Positions 55,958 to 64,000 of a stretch of DNA of 64,000 nucleotides are shown here, piece by piece. The DNA comes from Sesamum alatum (lineage: Eukaryota > Streptophyta > Magnoliopsida > Lamiales > Pedaliaceae), in assembly GCA_034509735.1 (NCBI GenBank), contig JACGWO010000002.1:23731636-23795635 (forward strand), written 5' to 3'. A program made the translations under genes and the position numbers. The first letter of the stretch is position 1. Each line of letters starts with the position of its first letter. The notes beneath the pieces are model-generated. The model was not told the origin of the DNA. It searched no databases and saw nothing but the letters and a program-made list of their open reading frames with translations.

Positions 55958-55966
55958 TATAATTTA

Positions 55967-56398
55967 GGGTAAATTACAGCTACCTCTTCGAAAATTTGAC
56001 ATAATTACAAATATTTTTTCGTTGTTTCAGAAATTATAAATACTCCATAAGGTTTGTAATTTTTAACCAGAAGCTTGAAATTTATCATTTTGCCCTTGAT
56101 TTTTTTTTAAATTGTAGAAAAATTAGTTGAGACAAATTACATTATTGCTCATGTGTATAAAAAACTTAAGAAACCTTTCCCTACGCATTGTAGTCTAAAT
56201 AATTCAAAAAAAATTAAGAAGTAAATAACAAAATTCAATTTGCATAAGAGCATTTTGGTCAGTTCACCGAAAAAATTGGATGAAAATGGATTATTTGTTA
56301 GACGGTTACAAACCTCAAGGCGGTATTTGTAATTTCACAAACAACGAGTGGATATTTGTAATTATGCCAACCTTAGGGGAGGTAGCTGTAATTTATCC
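55967..56398. mobile_element. small MULE-like inverted-repeat element
   Basis: 432 bp with inverted ends GGGTAAATTACAGCTACCTC and GGATAAATTACAGCTACCTC (right end on the opposite strand). The inverse pairing extends through CATAATTACAAATAT to TTTGTAACC/GGTTACAAA-like blocks, about 100 bp per arm. Flanks TATAATTTA (55,958-55,966) and TATATTTTA (56,399-56,407) differ at one base and are a probable 9-bp duplication. Non-coding. Confidence 0.75.
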
Positions 56399-56825
56399 TA
56401 TATTTTATAGTAATATAAAAAGAAAACTCCATTTTTACTGACAAATGGCGATTATTTACATTGCGACATCAATTTTTTATTTTGCCAATAATACATTTTA
56501 GTTGATTTCTTTTCTTTCTTTATTTCTTCCGTTCTTTATTTCTTTCTTTTTATTTTGAAATGTGATGGGTTGATTTATATATATAATATATATATAGTTA
56601 TAATATATTATAAAATATTAAATATTATCTATTATATGTACACAGAGCGTCGTGCCACATCTACTAATATTCCGTAAGTAAATGTTGATTTTAATTTGAT
56701 CATTTTCCTAACAAAATTTCTCCTTGAACCAAATTACAATGTTTTAGAGAACTGAGAGGATCCAATGCCATACTCTTATAATTTATGGTTGAATCCCATA
56801 TTATTATTATTATTATTATAGAGCC
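56399..56825. other. TA-rich simple sequence at the border of the viral insertion
   Basis: Contains pyrimidine-rich TTTCTTTCTTTATTTCTTCC, a TATATA-rich stretch (56,571-56,640) and a TTA trinucleotide run (about 56,800-56,820). No gene. Florendovirus-type endogenous sequences are reported to favour TA-rich insertion sites, which fits this setting. Confidence 0.6.
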
Positions 56826-57617
56826 ATGTTGTTGAAATTGTATTGGATAATTCAACAGTACTTGTTTAATATATTGCTTGATATGCAATATTTATCTGTT
56901 TCAGATATAAATACTGTTAAAAATTCCAAAAAGGAAGAATATGAAATTCCTAAGAATTTGAATCAATTAAATAAATGTACAATTCCCAAGGTAAATCCTA
57001 GATTAATTTATAATTTCGATCGATTTGATTTTTGGAAGACTAAACAGATTGTGAAGACAAGTGAAGAATCAATAGCCCTTGATAATGAAGAAAGAGTAAT
57101 AAAACTTTTAGATGCTATGGATATAGGGCATTATCAAGATGAAAGCTTTTTAGCTGCCCTTAGAGATGCCAGGAATTTAGATTGGAAAAAATCTTTGATT
57201 GGGATAATACAGTCTAGTCTAGCTCATGGCCCAGTCTTTTTTAATGTTTATTTAAATTTAGAATTATCCTTGTCGGATGCCAATATATTGGATGCTTTAA
57301 CATTAACTGTTAAGACTCATGGGTATAATTATACACCCGAATCTGAATTAATATGTGTATGTTATAGAATATATTATAAACTTCTCCATACCCTTAATCC
57401 TAACTGTAGGATACAGACAATAAGTCTCTAGAACAAACTATATTTTTTTGAAACAAATTTACATAGTTCTAGAATTAATACTAGGAGGCAAATAAAGTGG
57501 AGTGAAATAGAGTTTCCAGAAAGTTGGATAATTGATAAAGAAGTTCCAATTTTAAGTCATATAGAGAGTAATTATGCTAGTATTTATTCAAAAACACAGA
57601 AGGAAATGTTAGAATAG
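56826..57617 (+). pseudogene. caulimovirid movement-protein domain (broken)
   Basis: Movement proteins open plasmodesmata for cell-to-cell spread. One frame runs from about 56,826 to 57,617, broken by a stop at 57,429-57,431. The first part lacks recognisable motifs, and the 56,826 start is uncertain. The core contains AHGPVFFNVYLNLELSLSD and LTVKTHGYNY, typical of the 30K-superfamily movement domain in caulimovirids. After the stop, WSEIEFPESWIIDKEVP is the usual segment following this domain. A frameshift near 57,610 ends it. Confidence 0.75.
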
Positions 57618-58399
57618 ACTTCATTAATAATCAACGGAAATGTTTAAGAAGCAATTCTTCAAGGTATTCTACAGTATCATATTTTTCACCAGTTGAAATT
57701 ATGACTCCATCTAGAGCATCCACTTTCCGAATTAAACAGGAAAATAGCCAAGAAGATTTAAGAGAAAATAAAGTTGAAGAAATAAGGATTCAGTCTAATA
57801 ATATTGCTAAAGTAATATATAGAGATCCAAGATTAAATGAAGAATTAACTTCAGAAACAAATTTCTGTTTATGAAAGAATAGTCTAGATCTAATTGATTT
57901 GGAAACAGAGATCCCATTTGTGGATTATTCTAAAATAATAGATTTTAGTCCTGGATCTCTAGTTAGAAAAGAAATTCAAAAAGAATTCATGGAAGAGAGA
58001 TGGAAACCATTTAGGAAATGGTTCTTTGAAAACTTTAATATAACAAACCAAAAAATGATCTCTACACAATTCTATAAAGAATTAGCTACAAGAAATAAAA
58101 TAGTTGCTTTTGTTCCTTAGTTTGTCGTCAAATATTCAGAACAATATTTGAACATATTAGAGAAAAAAATATTTTCTAGATAATGGGAAAGTTGTTAATA
58201 ACATATTTCCACCTCAACAATCATTTAAAATGAACTCAAATGAATAGAAATTAATTTTAAAGCATTTTCAAAATTAATTGAAGATGATACCCTAACGATT
58301 ACAATGGTTCAAATTAATGAGTTGATGAAAAAGTAAAATTATACAAATTTGTATTTAAATATTATAGGAGAACAAATTATGGAACTAAATAAAAAAAAT
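57618..58399 (+). pseudogene. caulimovirid polyprotein linker between movement and coat regions (broken)
   Basis: Scattered open segments in changing frames. 57,899-58,120 is the longest (VDYSKIIDFSPGSLVRKEIQ ... FRKWFFENF). Position and composition (charged, with many Glu and Lys) match the linker seen in other endogenous caulimovirid polyproteins. No enzymatic motif. Stops at 58,118-58,120 and frameshifts nearby disrupt it. Confidence 0.5.
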
Positions 58400-59640
58400 A
58401 GATAAAATATCTAATTGGCAACAGGAAATTAGCTCTAAAAATACGATAATTAGTGGGGTAAATAAAGAAATTACAACAAAATCATCAATCCAACCACCTC
58501 CTGAAATTGAAGATTTCCATTTAAAACCATTAGGGAAATTAGAAAAATTATTGGATAAAAAATTTAGGGACTTAAAATTAAATACCTTAAGTGATGATAT
58601 CACTACTGAAAATAGTAGAAAAAATTTTCCAGAAGGGATAAATAAAATAGAGAAATATGCTAGGAAGCCTATGCAAACAAAATTTTATTACCCTAGGCCC
58701 ACACCTCATGACATACTATTTGAAGAACAAGAGATTTATGACCAGCATCGCTATAATGAAAACAAATTTATGAATGGAATATGATGGATATACAGAAAGA
58801 CAAATCTACAATACTATTCATAGAACGATGATGTACAGTACTGTTTGTAAAGGAAATAATAATACAGATACGGCTATTGCTATAATGATCATAACAGATT
58901 TTACTAGTCAATTAAAAGGTTGGTGGGATAATTATCTTAGCCCGATGGACAGAAATGAAATTTTGAGTACAATCAAACCAGAAAATATGGAAGAACAAGC
59001 AGTTTATACACTTGCCATAAATATAGTAGAACATTTTACAGGGAGATGGTCCGATAATAGTGAAAAATATTAGGACCCTATTACAGAATTTTCAATGTAA
59101 AACTCTAACATCATTTAGATTTTACAAAGATGTCTTCCTTGCTAGAGTAATGGAACTCCCAGAATCCAATGATGCTCACTGGAAATTTAGATTCATCGAT
59201 GGACTTCCTCACCTATTCGCTGAAAGAGTTAGAAAGAATCTTAGAAATGGAGGAGTAGCAATGAATTATAATCAATATACTTATGGGAAATTAATTGGAA
59301 CTTGCATTCAAGAAGGTTTAAATCTATGCAACGAAATTAGATTAAATAAACAAATTAAAAGATAAAATTTAACAGAGAAGAAACAACTAGGAGAATTTTG
59401 TGCCCAATTTGGAATAGAAATGATGTCATTAGATAGACAAAAAATTCCCAAATATAGGACTCCAGAGGGAAGAAGGAAAAGACATAAAAAATGAAGTGAT
59501 AGAAAGGAAAGAAATAAACAAAGAAACATAGCCAGAAAAGATGAATGAAAAACTAAAAATAATATAACAAAAAAGATAAAGATTACATATGTGGTGAAAC
59601 AGACCACCTTGCAAATAGATGTAGAAATAAAAGAACTAAA
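58400..59640 (+). pseudogene. caulimovirid coat-protein region with degenerate zinc knuckle
   Basis: 58,551-58,784, 58,774-59,073 and 59,060-59,365 are three overlapping open segments in successive frames. They carry RKPMQTKFYYPRPTPHDILF, FTSQLKGWWDNYLSP and WKFRFIDGLPHLFAERVRKN, all typical of caulimovirid capsid proteins. The basic tail at 59,366-59,570 is interrupted. The knuckle near 59,578-59,625 reads DYICGETDHLANRC, so it keeps Cys-x4-His-x4-Cys, but the first Cys of the usual C-x2-C is replaced by Asp. Confidence 0.75.
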
Positions 59641-60300
59641 AGATTAAAAAGAAAATTAATAGTCTTAAATTAGAAAACCAAGAAAAAAAAATATAATAAA
59701 TACAATATTTTCTGAAGAAAAGGAATCCTCCGAATCTGAGGAATTAGAAGAAAAATTAGATAATCAAGACGAATTAGGAAACATAGAAGAAAATTCAGAA
59801 AATTTATCGATTTCGGATGAATCAAATGAAGAAGAAAATTCCCCATGTGCATGTAAAACAAGGGACTAATGAAGAAGAATCAGATGATTAATTTTATGAA
59901 TTAATGGCACAATTCAAAGATCTAGGAATAATAAATGTTCTTACAGATAATCATATAGTTGAATTGCTTAGGGAAATTAAGGACCCTGAGATAAGAAATA
60001 TTATCGTTAGTAAAATGAATAATAATAAAAGTTCATCATCTGAGTCAAACCATGCATATGAAAACTTAATTAGTAAACCACTTGAACCTTATACAATTAT
60101 TGAAGTTAAAAAGAATACTTAGAGAAAAACAAACAATTAGAGATAACCCTTCCACTGCAGAAGATCTAAAATTAGAAGTTGAAAAATTAAAAGAAGAAAT
60201 AAAAAATATTAAGAAATATAATCAGACTCTTACTACTAGGATAGAAATATTACAAATAGACAAAAACAATAAATTCATTGAACTACGCAAAGAGAAAATT
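59641..60300 (+). pseudogene. acidic and coiled-coil spacer of the caulimovirid polyprotein
   Basis: 59,700-59,870 is a Glu/Ser-rich acidic stretch (e.g. ESSESEELEEKLDNQDELGN). 60,140-60,300 is a heptad-like Lys/Glu/Leu-rich segment (LKLEVEKLKEEIKNIKK) likely to form a coiled coil. Frames change at about 59,870 and 60,120. Such segments lie between the coat and protease domains in related elements. Confidence 0.55.
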
Positions 60301-60669
60301 GAGGACAATTTCCTATCCACATTAGAAGTAGTGACTAGTCAAAAATGGAATATAAAGATTGACTTATTGATAAGTAATAATTTTAGAAAAATATTTACTG
60401 CTCTAGTAGATAGTGGGGCAGACATTAATTGTATAAAAGAAGGGTTAATACCAACCAAATACTTTGAAAAAACATCTCATTCATTATCCTCTGCCAATGG
60501 GCAAAAATTGAACATAAGTTTTAAAATCCCAAAAGCTTATATATGTAATAATAAAAAATGTATACCTATGAGTTTTCTATTAATTAAGGACTTAACAAAT
60601 GATATAATCCTAGGCACACCCTTCCTAAAAAATATTTTTCCTATAAAAACCATTAATGAAAAGGCATAA
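60301..60669 (+). pseudogene. caulimovirid aspartic protease domain
   Basis: Within one open segment (60,082-60,669), ALVDSGADINCI gives the DSGA active-site loop (about 60,400-60,435) and NDIILGTPFL the second conserved strand. This is the pepsin-like retroviral-type protease that cleaves the polyprotein. It is among the better preserved parts of the insertion and ends at a stop (60,667-60,669) 50 bp before the RT segment. Confidence 0.85.
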
Positions 60670-60719
60670 TAGGAACATTTGAAGATGAGATAATAAAATT
60701 TGAATTTATTACTCAAGCA

Positions 60720-61860
60720 ATGGATAAAGTTATTAATGAAATAAGAGATTTAATAATTTCTAAAATAAATCAGATTTGTTTCATAAAAGAAGAAATTAAT
60801 TCTTTACAGATAAATGAATTACTTGAAAATCCAAAATTACAAGCAAAAATCAAAATGGTTCAAAATAGATTCGAACTTGAGACATGTAATGAACATCCTA
60901 ATGCATTTTGGCACAGAAACAAACATATTGTAAGCCTCCCTTATGAAACTAAATTTTTGGAGAAAAATATTCCCACTAAGGCGAGACCTTGTCAAATGAA
61001 CTCCGAATATTTAGAGTTATGCAAAGAAGAGATTAAGGTATTAATAGATAAAAAAAAACTAATTAGATCCTCTAAATCACCTTGGTCATGTACTGCTTTT
61101 TATGTTAATAAACATGCAGAACAGGAAAGAGGGAGACCTAGACTTGTTATAAATCACAAGCCCCTCAATAAGGTCTTAAAATGGATAAGGTATCCAATCC
61201 CCAATAAGAAAGACCTTTTAGATAGATTACATAAGGCAATAATATTTTCAAAATTTAATTAAAAATTAGGATATTGGCAGATCCAGATAAATGAATTAAA
61301 TAGATATAAAACTGCATTTACAGTTCCTTTTGGCCATTATGAGTGAAATGTAATGTCGTTTGGTCTGAAGAATGCACCTTTAGAATTCCAGAATATCATG
61401 AATGATATTTTTAATCAATTCTCAAACTTTATCATTGTTTATATTGATGACATCTTAGTCTTCTCTAATAACATAGAAGATCACTTTAAACATTTAGAGA
61501 TGTTTAAAACATTAGTCATCCAAAATGGATTAGTAATATCTAAACCAAAAATGAGTATCTTCCAAACTAAGATAAGATTTTTAGGCCACAATATTGAAAA
61601 AGGAGAAATAACTCCCATTAACAGATGCATAGAGTTTGCAGATAAGTTTCCTAATAAAATTATTGAGAGAACTCAATTTCAAAGATTTTTAGGAAGCCTA
61701 AACTATATAGCTCCATATTACAAAAATCTTGCACAAGATACAACATTATTATATGATAGGCTTAAGAAAAATCCATCGGAATGGACAGAGGATCACACTA
61801 AAGCAGTTAGGCTAATAAAATAAAAGGTTAAATCATTACCATGTCTAACACTCGTAAATC
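60720..61860 (+). pseudogene. caulimovirid reverse transcriptase (broken)
   Basis: 60,720-61,262 encodes the fingers with RPCQMNSEYLELCKEEI, SPWSCTAFYVNKHAE and RPRLVINHKPLNKVLKWIRY. A stop at 61,260-61,262 and another at 61,344-61,346 interrupt the palm (KLGYWQIQIN and TAFTVPFGHYE lie between them). 61,353-61,823 continues in the same frame with MSFGLKNAPLEFQNIMNDIF, the catalytic YIDD (FIIVYIDDILVFS) and FLGHNIEKGEITP. The enzyme would copy pregenomic RNA into DNA. Frame is lost again near 61,860. Confidence 0.92.
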
Positions 61861-62268
61861 CTAATTAAGAAAATAATAGAGACAGATGCTTCTGAAATAG
61901 GATTTGGAGGAATATTGAAGCAAATTGATAATAATAAGCAAGAATATTTAGTTAGATTCCATTCCGGAAAATGGAAAGCAGCCCAGTTGAATTATGCTGC
62001 AGTGGCTAAAGAAGTTCTTGCTATCGTTAAATGTATTTTAAAATTCCAAGATGACTTATTAAACCAAGAATTTATTATCAGAACGGATTGTTCTGCTGCT
62101 AAGTTTATGTTTAATAAAGACTTTAAGCATGATGTTTCTAAACAAATGTTTGTCAGATGGCAAGCACATTTAGCCCCATTTAATTTTACAATAGAACACA
62201 TTAAAGGAAAGACTAATAGTCTCCCTGATTTCTTATCAAGAGAATATCTAAATGAACATAGACATTGA
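61861..62268 (+). pseudogene. caulimovirid RNase H domain
   Basis: The domain opens with IETDASEIGFGGIL (first catalytic Asp), then LNYAAVAKEVLAIVK (catalytic Glu) and FIIRTDCSAAKFMF (Asp), and ends IKGKTNSLPDFLSREYL. A frameshift at its start separates it from RT. The stop at 62,266-62,268 is the end of the main polyprotein. The next ORF overlaps it by 17 bases. Confidence 0.9.
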
Positions 62269-62614
62269 AAAATTTAACTGGATTGGAGGAGAATTCTTTA
62301 TAGGAGTAAGTACCTCCTCTAAAATCCCATATTATTGGGTTGAAGATAGGATTGAAGGAGAGAATTTTTGGATGAATGGGTTAAAATGGCCTGTATATAA
62401 ATTTGAATTTTGGGATGAGCCAATTGAATATAGAGCACGACTCAAAATAATTCAAAGAATAATAAGAAAAAAGATTGAGGAAACAAAAAAGATTATTTCC
62501 AAAATTCTTGTTCAACATCCAGATGCAGACATGTATTATCATTACCGCATAAAAAATATTTGGATAGCAAATTTGTTATATCACCAAAAAATTGCAGGAT
62601 ATTATGCCGGTTAA
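62252..62614 (+). CDS. caulimovirid ORF following RNase H, 120 codons, unknown function
   Basis: ATG at 62,252 lies inside the end of the RNase H frame, in a different reading frame, and the ORF is open to 62,614. It contains FFIGVSTSSKIPYYWVEDRI, an aromatic-rich middle and a basic helix (RIIRKKIEETKKIISKI). The overlap with the polyprotein end is the arrangement reported for the second ORF of florendoviruses. No known domain recognised. This is one of the few undamaged frames of the insertion. Confidence 0.55.
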   Translation: MNIDIEKFNWIGGEFFIGVSTSSKIPYYWVEDRIEGENFWMNGLKWPVYKFEFWDEPIEYRARLKIIQRIIRKKIEETKKIISKILVQHPDADMYYHYRIKNIWIANLLYHQKIAGYYAG

Positions 62615-63142
62615 ATGAATAATCCTTTTAATGCAGGAATGCTTCCTCAAAGAGGAAGAGGCAGAAACTCCTCCAATCAGAGAGGAGGTAGATTTAGACC
62701 AGGCGAAATTATACGCCAAGGTAACAGATCACTAATTAAAGAGAACATATCCGAAATTGAGAAATATAATAAAGTCTCTGAAGAAGAGAATGAGCTCTTC
62801 CAGCAATTCCTCATATTTAAAAAGGAGCAGAAAAAAATCGTTGCTGAAGAAGTATCATCTTCTTCAGTATCTTATGCTAAAATACTTGAAGAAGAAGATG
62901 AATTAGCAAACTATAAATTTAGTGAACATCAGGAAGTAATTATACTCTTGGAAAACGAGGATTTAAGATGGGAGAAAGATCCATGGTATCTAATAAAAAG
63001 AAATCTAGATGTGATAGCATTCACAGCAGGTTCATATAAATCGAGAACTCATTATGAGTGCATCCTGAAGGTAATGCAAAGTGTTGAAATTACTCACACT
63101 TATTCCAACAATGAAAAGAATTTAATTACTCAAAAGCAGTAA
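62615..63142 (+). CDS. caulimovirid downstream ORF with RGG-rich N-terminus, 175 codons
   Basis: The ATG at 62,615 directly follows the stop of the previous ORF (TAAATG). The first 40 residues are Arg/Gly-rich (QRGRGRNSSNQRGGRFRPGE), suggestive of RNA binding. A Glu/Lys-rich helical segment follows (EEENELFQQFLIFKKEQKK), and then a W-rich part (EDLRWEKDPWYLIKRNLD) found in proteins of other endogenous caulimovirids. The stop at 63,140-63,142 is probably a mutation, since related coding sequence continues in another frame. Function unknown. Confidence 0.55.
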   Translation: MNNPFNAGMLPQRGRGRNSSNQRGGRFRPGEIIRQGNRSLIKENISEIEKYNKVSEEENELFQQFLIFKKEQKKIVAEEVSSSSVSYAKILEEEDELANYKFSEHQEVIILLENEDLRWEKDPWYLIKRNLDVIAFTAGSYKSRTHYECILKVMQSVEITHTYSNNEKNLITQKQ

Positions 63143-64000
63143 TAAAAAATTCATCACTGCTGTTGAATGGGGAATCAACCCATTAGGTGAAAAAGAATAT
63201 ATTCACCAGGAATCTAAATCCCCGATAAAATTTAATTATTGGGACTATGTTGAGGCATTCAAGAAAACTTTTCTCTATGAAAATTATAAGAGAAAACACA
63301 CGTGGTTTTTTAAAATTTGTCCATTAGTTTTTCAACAAGAAATACCAAATTGGGTATTTCAATGGTGGTTAAATTATGGTCCTCCAATTTCTATACTCCC
63401 TGAAATTTTTCAGGGTTATTATATGGAATGGATCAATTGTTCGCCAAAAATTATCCAGGCGGAAAAATAAAAAAATGGATTGAAGGAATGGCCTCATTTT
63501 TCTTTTTTATGGAATTCTCACTTCCATGGATATGGAAATGGCTACCTAAAGAAGGAATGACCCTACAAAAAATTCCCTATATTAAAAGAAAATCTTGTTC
63601 TAAATTTTGGAGCAAATTAATGCTCATCAACCCAGAAACAAAAAAAATATTTTTGTCAAGAAGCACTCGGTGAAATGGAGGAAAAGTTTCAAGAATATAA
63701 GGCACTTCTGGAGAAGGAAGAAAATCAGACTCCTAGCCCCTTCGAGCAAATATCACAAAGAATCAGAAGCAAAAGAGGTATCATCTCTAAAGAGCAAATG
63801 ATTGAGGAATATCTCAATCAAGTCCAGAAAGACCTCAAACGAAATCTAACAGGAGCGGAGTCCCCAGTGGAGACCTCTTCTAAAGATGAAGAAAATAAGT
63901 ATTCTTGTCTAGAAGAGAATCACAAGACCCATTTGAAGAACCCAATCACGAAATTATTCTTGATCAATTATTTCAGGGAATCAGGACTGCCTTGAAAGCA
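63143..64000 (+). pseudogene. continuation of caulimovirid second ORF block, broken, cut by window end
   Basis: 63,150-63,430 encodes FNYWDYVEAFKKTFLYENYK, WFFKICPLVFQQEIPNWVFQ and WWLNYGPPISILPE, a set of motifs I associate with endogenous caulimovirid polyproteins in many dicots. 63,428-63,673 continues with FMEFSLPWIWKW. 63,675-63,995 is an acidic and charged tail with coiled-coil character (EEKFQEYKALLEKEEN) and stays open until just before the window ends. Frames change at about 63,430 and 63,670. Confidence 0.6.

Larger units (their letters stand above)
56826..64000 (+). mobile_element. endogenous caulimovirid (plant pararetrovirus), florendovirus-like, degenerate, right end outside window
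   Basis: Domain order on the plus strand: 30K-type movement protein, coat-protein region with zinc knuckle, aspartic protease, reverse transcriptase, RNase H, then a second ORF block. Integrase and LTRs are absent, which separates it from the retrotransposons in this window. A single long polyprotein ending in RT-RNase H followed by a second ORF is the arrangement described for Florendovirus; solendovirus or petuvirus affinity is possible. Base composition is strongly AT-rich. Many stops and frameshifts break the frames, so it is a fossil copy. Confidence 0.85.

Overview
The window is a plant nuclear repeat region, almost certainly pericentromeric or other heterochromatin. I found no intact host gene, rRNA or tRNA gene in 64 kb. 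Nearly everything is transposable-element sequence typical of angiosperms: Ty1/Copia elements with about 2.2-kb LTRs, Ty3/Gypsy elements of Tat-like organisation, a Helitron, Mutator-like (MULE), CACTA and foldback DNA elements, and an old integrated plant pararetrovirus. Host species is not determined. The DUF4283-like fragment and the gypsy-type extra ORF recall asterid genomes, but that is a weak inference.

Left part (1-10,784). The 3' part of a Copia LTR (1-1,445) interrupts a minus-strand Gypsy element, 'Gypsy-1'. Read on the minus strand, Gypsy-1 runs from its 5' LTR (9,979-10,784) through gag (9,936-8,414), protease (~8,030-7,490), RT (7,185-6,390), RNase H (~6,330-5,645) and integrase (5,255-4,566). 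A 43-bp tandem repeat follows, and then an extra plus-strand gene (1,446-3,328, PF04195-like) that is antisense to gag-pol. Its 3' LTR lies left of the window.

Middle part (10,785-36,826), a five-layer nest. 'Gypsy-2' (plus strand, LTRs 10,790-11,590 and 34,710-36,821, TSD CATAT) keeps only part of gag and the last codons of integrase, and holds an AT-rich insert of about 2.7 kb (12,728-15,432). Its 28-bp-type minisatellite was split by a 'Copia-outer' element (15,929-33,576). Copia-outer was split in its GC-rich leader by 'Copia-inner' of the same family (18,600-27,666, TSD CGCAC), and in its 3' LTR by a solo LTR (29,886-32,061). The 3' LTR of Gypsy-2 was split by another solo LTR (35,450-36,743, TSD GGTTA).

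Right-centre (36,827-53,108): unresolved LTR-like sequence, a divergent Copia solo LTR (38,207-40,166, TSD GTAGC), minus-strand Gypsy debris with a 57-bp tandem repeat, a Gypsy LTR, then a Copia solo LTR (43,474-53,108) holding a 7.4-kb Helitron (45,103-52,527) with a decayed Rep gene.

Far right (53,109-64,000): a foldback element with one arm duplicated, a MULE (54,325-55,732, 9-bp TSD) carrying a 231-bp CACTA miniature element (54,795-55,025, TSD TCG), a small MULE-like element (55,967-56,398), a TA-rich stretch, and an AT-rich endogenous caulimovirid (56,826 to the window end). The caulimovirid has movement protein, coat/zinc-knuckle, protease, RT, RNase H and a second ORF block, all broken by stops and frameshifts.

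No gene here looks functional. The value of the window is its clear insertion stratigraphy and several recombination scars at element junctions.
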